In this document: positions 50,201 to 62,200 of the stretch, piece by piece
How positions within the stretch are numbered: the first letter of the stretch is position 1
How the letters are laid out: each line of letters starts with the position of its first letter
NCBI GenBank assembly: GCA_000469685.2
Contig: LS997564.1
Location: 7,032,591-7,096,590 of the forward strand
Reading direction: 5' to 3'
Length of the DNA: 64,000 bases
Origin: Haemonchus contortus
Lineage: Eukaryota; Nematoda; Chromadorea; Rhabditida; Trichostrongylidae
The notes under the pieces: model-generated
Told to the model about the DNA's origin: nothing
Database searches by the model: none
Seen by the model: the letters and a program-made list of their open reading frames with translations, nothing else
Made by a program: the position numbers and the translations under genes

Positions 50201-53200
50201 AGGATCATTCTCCGAAATTCACCGATTCCCTGGTAATTCATATATATCATCGCTATTATTGGATCTTGGGAAGCCTATTCCCATGGTTCTTTTTCGGGAG
50301 ATGAAATTCCCAGTTTTTTCTCATGAACTCTTGTTTTTCTGGAGACTCTCTTTTCTTATAATTAAATCCTGAGAGCGCCGTCCTTGTAAACTGCATCTAA
50401 GAGACCGTGAAGGCTGGGAAGCCTACCTGAAATCTTGAAAGAGCCGGTGAATGAGCTCCAATAGAGACGGACAGGTCCAATAGCCAATCCACCATCTCAC
50501 TGCCTACCATACAATCCGTATACGGCTGAAAAATCATAAAAAATATTGAAAAACGGTATCCGACAAAATTTTTAATTTTTCATTATTTTTATAATTTGAA
50601 GATATACAAGAGAGCATCATAGAGCACTCAATATCGCTTGGCACCTTCTAAAAGAGTTTGAGGCGACTTTGCTGAGTTGTCACTGAAATCTTGGAAAATC
50701 CCTAAGCTGCTTTTCCGGGACTCTCATAAAATCGTTTAAATCTCCGAGAACGCTTACCACTTTGTGGATAATCCGTTCACGGATAAGATGTGGTGCTTGT
50801 GTAAGCATTGTATGTTTCAGTAGTGCTCCAACTTCTCGTATACGGGCTTCAAACGACTGAAATCAGAGTGCTCGATGGGTTATGGACAAGCAGTATCGGG
50901 TTGAGCCATGCTTTTGTCAATAGTACTTACAATGGAGTTATTGAATTCGATGATACTTCCTTGATCGTACTGCTGATTTGCCTGCTCCAACTCATTCTGC
51001 ATTGTGGACATATCGAACGACGTTGTCGGTCCTAAAACGAACACATCAGCCCTGGGTCGGAATAGTCAAGGAACTCAATGCAATTCGCTCCAAATGTGGA
51101 ATAACCGCTCTTGCTATAAACTTTTGAAGAACCTAGGGTAACACTGTTGAGCTGTAAAAAAGCTTGACAGTAAGTAAGCAAGTGAAAACTAACAACTAAC
51201 AACTAATAAGAAAATATCAGCTCAATTGGTTAGCATTAAAAAATTAATAAACAAACAATAAAAAGCCAACATTAACTGTCTACTAAAGGATTCTCAGTCT
51301 CGGGGCCCACATTAACAGCAGAATGGACAATCTTACAGCGACTGATGCTCCCATTAGGTTAGAAGGTGTAATATGATAAAATACAATTATTTGGTACTTG
51401 TAACTTGTAGTCAAATTGCGTCATTTTGTACCAGCCTTGGCAAAATCCACAAAAGGAAACTAACCTTGCGCAGAACTCATTTTTGCAAAATAACTGGTAG
51501 GTTATATTTTCGACTTTTCAAATTATTCCCGCTTCCGAAGTAGTAACAGAAGCTAATGAATATGTAAATAATGGGATAAAGGAAAAAATGAGTAAATAAA
51601 CATATAAATAAATAAATCTGGGGAAATATGTATGTCAGAAGCGTGGCGCTCAGAAGCTCAAAGTAACATTGTATCCTTGAATATAAGTAAATCAGAAAAA
51701 GCACTACCTCAACTTTTAAATTTAGATTTCACCCTCTCAGCTGAGTCAATAAAGAATCCTCCCTCACCCAGACGAGGAAAAAATGGTTTAGTCACATAGA
51801 TGAAATTCGATAGTATAGCTACCGTGTGAGCTTGTGTGATGCCTGGGCTCAAGCTCTCAGTTCAAGGCAATACACTGGTAATGGGCATTATGTAATCGGA
51901 TAGCTGCTGCCTGAGCTATGATTTTATAAGGAGTTTTTCCATTGCAAATCTATATCATCTTTGCAAAAGCCACATGATGAAATGCTAGCAACATCAACTA
52001 AACAGTTACTACTTATCATTATTGATTTCTAATGTTTCTCACTATTTCTAATGTTATAAGTGATAATTTTTGGTAAAATGGCATGGTGTCAAGCTGAAGA
52101 GCGATTTTTTCCGAATGGATAAATAATGAAAATATAATGAATAAAAATATAATGAATTTAACAAGTAAAACACTCCCAGTCGGTAAAAAATGTGGGACAG
52201 ATCCTTCGAAGAATTTTCCACAATAATTCGTATTCAAAACTCATTTTCGTCATTTTGTGCACGGATCAACCGTACGAAAAAAAAATTACAAAAAATTTGG
52301 AAAGCTGTGAAACGGCCGAAAAATAATTATTAAGTTGAAAATGCTGAATGTATTTGTTGTAAAAATGTAATGTAATTTCAACTAAAAAGTCTTTCAATCA
52401 AAACCTCTCGAGAGATGTTATCAAGCGAAAGCACTGGCAGGTAAGAGGAGAGCAGGACACAACATCTGCAAGAGGAAGACAGAAAGCAACAGAAAGGTTC
52501 AATTTTGACAAGAACAAAAGTAGTAAGTAAACAGGTTACGGGTTCGATTCCTGTCTGAGACTAAAGTTTTGCCCATGAATCGCCAACTTTGTGTTACAAT
52601 TATATTGGTGGGTAAAAATGAATTTCGAGTTTTTCAGAGGAAGCCACACCAATAAATAGGACTGAGGTGAACAACAACAACGACGATACCATTAAAAAGG
52701 TGCAATCATGGAAAAAGCCGGCCATGAAATCCGATGAGGAAAGGGGGAAAGGGAGGAGGTAGAGAGGTAGGGGGAAGGGGGGGGGGGGGAGGGTCGCCCA
52801 GCCAGCCATCACGTAAACTGTCGGTCCGACGGACTGCCCGTCGAATGCCACTCGACGTCAATAATAATCCAGTCATGGATTATCAGCAAAATTGCATTAC
52901 CATGAATGAATTGGACCGAAACAGCAACAACGCGTCCACCACGGACCAGGGAGCTCATAATTTGCCGTCACTGGAACATGAACCGGGGAAATAGCCAGTT
53001 CAAGAAATTCCTTCAATAGATTCCAACAATTTTCTATCAATTTTCACGTAGTATCGTTCTGGATGGCACAGCTGTGAGCACAGTAATACCAACGAGCCAA
53101 TCAAAGCAGAATAAATTTATTTTATCTATCTCATTTGAACGTTTTTTTTTCCTCAAATCCCGATTTGTTGTGGTGTCAGTAATGGGACAGCAATTCCGTT

Positions 53201-56200
53201 TGGCGATACTGTTTGTTCTGTCTTATTGAGGTAGTTAAGTGAACATGTTTTTTCTTGTTGCGTCTATTTGGCATTCTACTACTAAAAAATGGAATGGTTG
53301 AGAGGTAAATAAATAAATAAACAAATGTCGCAACCAGAGAACTATTAGCTGAAGCCCTATGTTGGTTGACTCCGCCCTGTACCTTCCCTTTTCTTTCATG
53401 ATTATGGTGAATTTTAAAAGTGTATTTACACGAGATGCAGGAATTTTTTTTTCCATTGTTTATGGTGATTTCACCTCACAAAAGTTAAACGTCCAGCTCA
53501 CGATAAGATGATTACTGAGATTCCTCCCGGGGATGAACCTGTGACCTCAACGGGTAACACGATGGACTGCTCTTCGGTCAACAAATTGCTTACACTAGGC
53601 ATAATAAGGACCCCCAAACCGGCTTAGCCGACGTACACACCCATAGGTGGACGAGTTCTTACGCCGTTGTAGGGGGTGTATAGATTGCACCATTCGCACC
53701 GAGACGAACTTTTACGTAGGCAACTTGATGTAGGCAGCTGTACGCAATGGCGCACACATTTGGACAACTCGTCCAAATACCCCTTAACGTCAAATTCTCG
53801 TCCAACACTTAATTTTACGACTTTTTAAATCGTTATTTTTCTCTGATTTCGTCTGTTTTCGCGTCTGTTTATTTTCTTCGCCGCTTTTGCACTAATTTAG
53901 TCTACCATTTCTATTATTGTGTCAAACAGATAACCCCAAAATTGTGGTGAGCTATGCCTATGAGTCACAGAAAGTTTCCTTGAAGTCAAGTAAAATTCTT
54001 CTGAGCTGAAAGTACAGTTAGAAGACGATAAAGACTAAGATTGTGGTGCGTTAAACAGTCTGATGGGACGCTTTTACCTTACAGTGAGTTATACAGAGGC
54101 GAAACACTACTAAATAAGTTCTTAAAATGTTTTTTAAACTTATATTCCCCTTTCCAATGCACATGATTACTATTACAGTAGGTTGGCTTAAAATGACTGG
54201 AATAATATTGGCAAGTAAACAACAACAACAACAACAACAAACAAACGTGCTCAGAATCAACAAACTTGTCAAAGTGTGAGAGAAAACGCAGGGGTGACCA
54301 CCCTGTAGTTCGCATCATTAATCAATTTTCATCAGACAATTAGAGGAGTTGAAAAAAACAGATTCGCTTCCATCAATCACAGAAGTGACAATGCAAGAAT
54401 CTCCCAGTGATGATAAACGATGAAAAATTTCCAGAATTTGTCGTTATCAGGCACAGATATTTTTGGAAGAGGGCTTTCATTTATGTATTTCGATGCCATT
54501 TTGCGGAGAAATTGTTCTATTTATTCTTGAGGACCAAAAAAAAAACATTTCAAAGTCATTAGGAGCTCAGAATACGTAGAACGAATATTCGTACTCAACT
54601 CTGAAATTTCCTCAGAATCAAATTTGAATATGTTACATGGCGGGGGAGGTGTAGTGGCAAGTGATACACCATCTCACACGCATGGTCACTGGTTCAAATC
54701 CAATGTCGATATCCGCTTGGGCCAATCAAACCTCCCAGCTCTCCTTGGTCGCTCAATTGGATCAGACTCGTCTGGGAGGATAATAGGACTGATTTGTACA
54801 TCGGTTGGCCACCGCAAGTCATTGTATAGGCCGCATACGCATTCATTACTCCACTACGATTCTGAATGGAAGTCGAATGCAGGGCGCAACCCTCAGACGG
54901 GATTAATTAGCGCCTAAGTACTTTATCCTTAATCCTTTATGTTCCATGGCAACTGGAGGGTAGGAAGAAGGGGTTACTAATTAACAAAAGCGATCATTTT
55001 AATGAATAAAAGCCATCGTGACGAATCGATCTGCGAACATTCAGCCATTCATTGATTGAACGTGATAGTTTCTGACGACCGTTTCTAATTCTCTCATGGA
55101 TTTTGCTTTCCCACTCCCACTGCTACCATTCTTTTAATTTATTAGCTTTTAAAAGTTTTAAAAACAACAACCAACTGAATGAAGGATAATTTTTCACGTT
55201 CAACTTTTCGGTCTCTCATCTCATCACCCACCCACTTTCATTCTAAAATCTCAATGCCCACAGCTGGTTCCTGGAATGCGCCATGCACATAATTTGCTTC
55301 AAAGCTGTACTGATAGACCAGGAGCGTATCGGTGCCTTTTTATCAAAAATGGGTAAGGGCTATTCGATGAACTATTTAGCGTCAAAGTGTTGAGGATTCT
55401 TAACATGGCGTCCATTGAAGAGTGTAGACTTAGTTGGTATGCGCTGCGCACTCCATTTTCAGTTGGAATACTGGAGCTACTTGAATGCGCACTTGCCCTT
55501 ACAAAGATGTATGGGACCTACCAAACCAAAGATCAAAGTTTCTATCCTCCCAGACAAGTCTAGTAACAAATAGCAGACTCCAAATGGATGGGAGGCAATG
55601 GTGGCATCGGCCCATCTGAACAGTAGCACTATACAAGTTGTAGTGCTCACATTTGGCATTGTAAAACTCCAAAATTACATTTTTAAACAAAAATATAATT
55701 GATTGAGCGCAAAATAAGCTTCTGTAGGAAAGAAATTTGCTCTAGTCTGATAATACAATTTTTGGCCTTGTGTCCCTAATCGGATCGAAGACATGTTCAA
55801 TCAGTCGGAAAGCTTACTGACTCAAATAATCGAGTAATCAAGTCTGAGTACAAGTTTTGTGACTAGAGCCATCCAGACAGAATAATGTCCAATCTCTGGA
55901 TGAAGGACATAGATCAGTATTTCAATTTTATGATAGAGATTTCTGTTAAGCGCACCTCTAAGTGTATGAAATAAAAATCAATAAATGAGTAGATAAATTA
56001 AGGAATCTTCAGCAGTAGCTGAGGACACTTCGATCAAAATTTCTCACAATGTTCGGTATCTGAAAGAAGACGAAGTCGTGGTCGCTACACTTAGCCAAGG
56101 TTCTCATTCGCCCCGAAGGCTGGAAATCTCCAAAACCATGGTATAAACATTAAAATTATATCATAACAACATTTAATCAACGAACATATTTTCGCAGATT

Positions 56201-59200
56201 TGACCATTCAAGTTATTCCCTAAGTGTTTTCCAAATTATAATATTGACAAAAATTTAGGTTCCCTGTCAAAACATTCGAGAATTTTGCTATAATGAATGA
56301 CTATTACTGCTGTTGTTACAAGACCATCTGGATCAATCGAACCTTCTATCCTTTAAGGGTCCGAAAAGTGGTCCCAATCTAATCTAGGGGAACAATAACA
56401 CCGACTTGCTTATGGAAGTCATTCAAACATATATAAATGTATGTTTAGGCTGCGTATACATTCAAACGCCTTTGCAATTCCGAATGGAAGTCCATTGCAT
56501 GGCTGCATCGTGAATGGGATCAAATAAAGCCAAACAACTCTATCCTTTTAGCATTCGATAAAACCACATTTGTTAAAAGAAGGTTGTAAATGGATAGTGT
56601 TTGAATGATTGCCTTTTTAAAATCAATTGGGCAAGCTGAATGGATGGAATGTTGGAACTACCAATGACATTTAAGTCATTTGAACGACTAATTGTAAGAT
56701 AAAAAGAGCATTCCATTAAACTATTTTGCAAATTAGTGAACTCTCTAGGGAAATCAACAACCGTTTCAGACAAATCAAATTAAAGCCGACGAAAAAAAGA
56801 AAGATAAGAAAATTAGAGAGAAACATAGATAGAAGACTCACATGGTATGAGGGGTTCTTTTCCTAGCTAAACCCGAAATTATTAATCAAATGGATTTTCG
56901 AATTCTCCAAAAGGGTCGAAATTGTAAAAAAAAATCTCCTACAGGCTTCCAGGGTAAATCACTCGGCATCTCTGCTGCACTACTTTGTTCAAAAGGTCAT
57001 CGGCCTAAGGAATACTTTGTTCGAAAAGTCATCGGCCTAAGGAAATGGGCGATGTAAGGGGAATTCGTCCGGGTGACTCGCTAGAACCACGAAAATCAAG
57101 TAAATCCGCATGGGACGTTGTTTCTTGCTCTTGAGCTCTCTGGAGGACAAAGCCTTTTGTCAGCTTCCTCAGCGAGCTGCCGTTTTCGATGCCCCCATTG
57201 TACTCACCTCCTCTTGAAATCATCTCGGCGGAATAAATGAGGAGGGTACTGATTTTGTCGGCGCTACCTGCTATGAAGAAGTTCTGCTTTAAAAGTCAAA
57301 AGCAGGTGTTGACAAGTCGGGGTATGGCCTAGGAAGAGCGTCAAAGCCAGTCTGAAACACCTTCTGCCGCCGAGCACGCCTACTGACTAATGTTGCCCCA
57401 AACAACCTATTGGAAGCCTCGCCGTGGGATGGACCTTGTCGTAAGTGTGGGGCTACTGAACCCACTCCTTGATGCAACTGCCAATTTATTCAGCAACGGT
57501 GAAATTTTCGTTCTGATACTCTTCGCTCCGCTGGAGATGAATTGGATAGGAGGAAAACTATCCCTTCAGAGATTTTCTATGTTTTTGAGGGAACTAGCTA
57601 CAAACAACTCGTATAAAATAGCCTTACTGAGGTAGGATTCTTTTAGAAATTTAATTGGATCAATGTCCAAGAAAATTACCGTCGTGATATTCTGGCGGAT
57701 AGGACGGGCCGGGAACGGATGAATGAATGCCGTTAACGCCTTCATTCGGCATCGGATGAATAGCTCCAGCATCAGAACGAGTGGCTATCAAATGAGACGG
57801 AATGCCTAAAAATCATGAAACTTAGCGGCCATTTTTCCAATACAAAAGGCTCTATGTTAAAACTCAACGCCATAAAGGCACAGTTCACGGTAAAAATGGT
57901 TTCTGAGATTCCTCCATAGGATGAATTTGAGGCCCCTGCGTATACCATATCTGGCACTATTAGGTCGGAAAACGACCTGGTTAAGGAGTTATAAAGGCTC
58001 AAAGATTGGCCCGTGTGTATCCTCGGACGAGTTTCACCGACACTGTAAAGGCTCCACCGATCACAAGGGAACCCGTGTAGGAAGTTCAAAAAACTTGTCA
58101 TGACCCATAGGGACAGTGAAGGAGAGTTCTGTACAGTTCTGGCTTGATGTAGTCAGTTCTTTGTGCAATTGCAATAACTGAAATCTCATCCAAATACCCC
58201 TTCCATGTTATTTCCATCATGACAATCTCGTCCAACCTCTATTTCCCCTACTTTTGAGGGACCATATTTTTCTTGAAATCGGCGCAATCTCTCGTTTCCT
58301 TCACCGCCGATGGACTATTTCCAATATATATTAGGTCGTGAAGAAAGTTCTTGCGTTTTTGCGCCTCAAACTTCAAATTTACATATCTCGGCTTAAACAA
58401 AACTTCCTCAATCGAAACAACAACCATTACTATTGACACACTTTTGCTAACGAGGACCAAGTTAGTTTACCCCAATCGCCTAGAAGTCCGGAGATCTAGA
58501 GGCGATGAAATCGTCGTATGCGGCGGCAGCATCATGTTGGGTTTTGAAGCATTTCTCCTTGAGAAGTCGCCGAGATGTTTAAAGAAATGGTATCCTGTGG
58601 GGGCAAGGTCTGGGGAATATGGTGGATGCGGGAGAGTTTCATAGCCTACCTCCATCAATTTTCTCAGGGTAAGTTGTGCGACGGGGGGCCGAGCGTTGTC
58701 GCGGAGTAGAATTGGCCCCTTCCTATTCACCAGTGCCGGGCTCATGAGCTGGAGTATTCGATGCATTTCGCCAATTTCTTGACAGTACTCTTCGGCTGTT
58801 ACAGTTTCATCCGGATTCATGAAGCTGTGGTGGGTCAGCTCGACTGCAGACCACCAAACCAGCACCATGACCTTCTTTCCATGCTGCTTCGGCTTGGGAA
58901 AATGTCGTGGGGCTTGCTCCTTGTCCAGCCACTGGCCTGATCGTCGCCGATTGTCGTACAGAATCCTTTTCTCACCACACGTCACAATACGGTCTAGAAA
59001 TGGATCGTTCCTGTTGCGCAGAAGCCAGACGGAGGCGAGCTCGTAGCGGCGGTCTTTCTTATGCTGAGTCAACTAATGCGGCACCCACTTATCAAGCTTC
59101 TGCGAGTTCCCGATCTCCTGCATGTTGGTGCCAACCATCCTGCTGGAAACACTTAATCTCGAGCCAATATCCACCAGCGTTGTACGTGGATTCTCTTCAA

Positions 59201-62200
59201 CTAACGCTCACAATTGTTCGTTGTCAACCGCCGATGGCCGTCCACTACGCTCATCATCTTCCAAGCTCTCATCGCCGGTACGGAATTTTTTAAACCATCA
59301 CTGGGCTGTGCGTTGATTCGTCGTACCTAGATCCAAGTCATCGTTGATATCCCGGTTCGTTTCCGTCGCACTCCTGCCCAAATAGAATTGGAAAAGAAAA
59401 AACGTGCGGATCTGTCGTTTGTCCATGCTGATTTCGACCTTCTAAAAAAGCCCAAAAATTAGTCCAGGGCAAAACCGATTACATATTTGGATAGAGCAAG
59501 AAATGCGCTTCGGGATGCTATAAAACTTGCAAAAACTCTAATAGTAAATAACACCGCGGCGAGCATTTGAAAACTGGGCGTCAAAAAACGCAAGAACTTT
59601 CTTCACGACCTAATACTTCCGCTTTTCGAATAAAAAACCGGGTACCCCAAAATTATCGTGAACTGTGCCTTTAAAAAATACTCAAATACTGACTTGGCAT
59701 AATTTTTGACCGAACCCTGGATTTTTACTGAACTTTTATGTTCGGAACAGCTCTCATAGTTCAACCATCGAGGTCTTCTCACCCTTCAGCTCACTCCGTA
59801 GCAGAGGGACGATGTTTCGGAGGGCCTAGATGTAAGAGGGGACGTAAAAGTATCGCTTAGGTTGTCCCATCTATCAAAGTACGGGGCATTCTATAATTTA
59901 TGAACGACATGCTTTGTATTTGTATAGAAAAGTCGAATCTTCCAGGGCGAACAACTTGTTGGCATCAAACCCCAGAAGGTCGAACTTTTGATAGGGGAAG
60001 TGTGGGCCAAGCAAAATTTTTTCGAAGCAAGTTATGGTTAGTTGAAAAAAAATAATACTAAAGAATACCGTATTCCCGCGATAACGCGCTCAAATTTCAA
60101 GGTGAAATTTAACTAAAATTCAGAGCAGCCCCCTGCTCTGAATCTAATAGGAGGTATAGGTAATCGCACTAACGTTCCGCTTACTGCATTCCCTGCTACC
60201 CCAAGCTTGGATCCATTTTCCCCAATTGATCTCCCACCTCAATCAATCCTTTACCTCATAGAGCATGAACACTCTATTGGAAGACAAACACAAAAAAAGC
60301 CGAACCAATTAGAAATAAGAGAAGCTTATGGCCCAGTCAAAGAAAAACTTGGAGGTAAAGGGATACTGTTGAATAACCAAATAGGAGGAAATGATCAAAT
60401 ATGAGAGAGCTCAAAAAAGGGAGGAAAAATTAAAAATATTCGGATATGGGAAATCTTAGAATGGGAAAAGAAAGGGATTGTCTCCTCAACGGCGTCTTTG
60501 CCTTTTTCCTTATTTATCCCTTGTTTATTATTTTCAACTCAGCTGTTTCAATTCGTCGAGGTCAGAGTCTCATGTAAAGAATGTTGTAATTCAGCATTTG
60601 TATTAGGTAAAGAATCCCGCCGAAGGATGGACTGCCAGGTCGAAAAATTGGAAAATCACCGTACTTCAGTTAGTCTCCTCCCTACAACAGTAATGAATGG
60701 CTCTAGCTCACATCCCAGATCTCCTCTGATTTCACATCATCGCTTTACTACCAATTTCTTTAAACTATTCGGTGACCATGGGAAACATGGGACGTCCATG
60801 ATGAGGGAAGAGTTGAATTTCGTTGAGAGAGGGACTCGCTTCAGAGGAATTCGATTCTTTTCAAAAGAAGTAAAAAAAGCTCCGAATCTCGGTATGGTAA
60901 ACAATGGGAGAAAATACATAGAAATGTAAATTTATTCAAAATTTCAGCCGAAAAATTCCTAAATTATGTCCGAAATTGCCCAACCTTCAATTTAATATGT
61001 AAAAGAAATATCTAGCTGTAAGGCAAAGAATAGCGATCAAAAAAAAGCGGATGAACCTGTGTGACCCGTAGGCAGTAATCAGGAGAAGAAGAATTATAAG
61101 GGAAGAAAATGAAGAAATAGAAGACAAAAGCGACCAGATGAAGTGAAGAAGGCAGAAATACTGAACCTACTGTATCGCAGATACGGTAATACAAAGGTAT
61201 ACTGTAGTGTGGAATGGTCAGTCAAAAAAACTTACTGTGCTCTTCCGATAGCATATCCTGCATGACAACGATGAACGATTGAAGGTGATCAGCGTGCTTC
61301 TGAAATTGTGAATATATTGGACTGGATAAAAAATCACGGTGATCGGGAAAATCCAGCCAGACAACTAGTAAACAGATAAACATTGACAACAGATAAACAT
61401 TGACATCCGTATCCCCTTCCTCTCCTATATTTTGATAAGAATAGGTACGTCTTGTTAGTGAATTCCACGATGGATTTGGTCCAGCCCAAAGGGGAGGTAT
61501 CCTAAAGAGGATGCAAACCCTTTTCCCATGCCTTTCGTGGTCGCTTTGGAGAAGGCTATTACCTCTCTTGAATAGTGAAATCGTTCACTGACCATTTCCT
61601 TCATTCATCCGAGCAACTCTGGAATTTTTGGTGGCTATGCGCTCGTGCGAATGCTCAGGAAATTACTGGTTTCTCCTGGTGTTCGTTTGGTATGGGTACA
61701 TTCGCCCAATTCTGGATGGACGAGGCAAATTGAGCGGCGAAACTCATGGTGATTTCAACGGCTCTGGCGCCTATCAATTGGACTCACGTTTGAAGTCAAG
61801 TAAATTAGTAGGGTCAGCTGATCCTACTAATCGGCTTCATTTCAAACCTGTGCTCCAATGATAGGCGCCAGACCCGTTTCAATCACCACGAATTTCGCTC
61901 GCGCCATTTGCCGCGCAAGCCTCCAATTGGGCGGATGTTCCGTCTCCCGTATTCGTCCTCTTATTGAAATTTTAGGGACATTCTCTGGAGCAGATTTAAT
62001 GCCAGAAACTTTAATCCTTAGGAACTCGATTTTTTGAACCATTAGCAACAATTCTAACTATTTCGAGAAATTCGTCCAGAATAATGCAAAAGTGGTGCAA
62101 AATAGAATGCGAAAACTGGCTATTCAAAGAAGTACAGAGCTTCAAAAAATTTAAGTCAGAGGTTGGACGAAAATGGTACGGAAAAGCTGCATGGAAAGAT

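Larger units (their letters stand above)
57873..59673. mobile_element. Inverted-repeat element, family T1, copy 1, split by a mariner
   Basis: Left end TAAAGGCACAGTTCACGGTA and right end (complement) TAAAGGCACAGTTCACGATA are inverted copies. Removing the mariner at 58331-59613 and one TA leaves about 516 bp, close to copy 2. The host element must therefore be older than the mariner insertion. Non-coding. Confidence 0.75.

Noticed and set aside
54642..54720. Possible tRNA gene
   Set aside because: A- and B-box-like motifs are present, but no acceptor stem or anticodon arm can be paired, and related copies occur elsewhere, which fits a SINE.
58467..59072. 201-residue minus-strand ORF as a working transposase
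   Set aside because: It is only the middle of a mariner transposase, with stops upstream in the same frame, a frameshift and two lost catalytic Asp residues.
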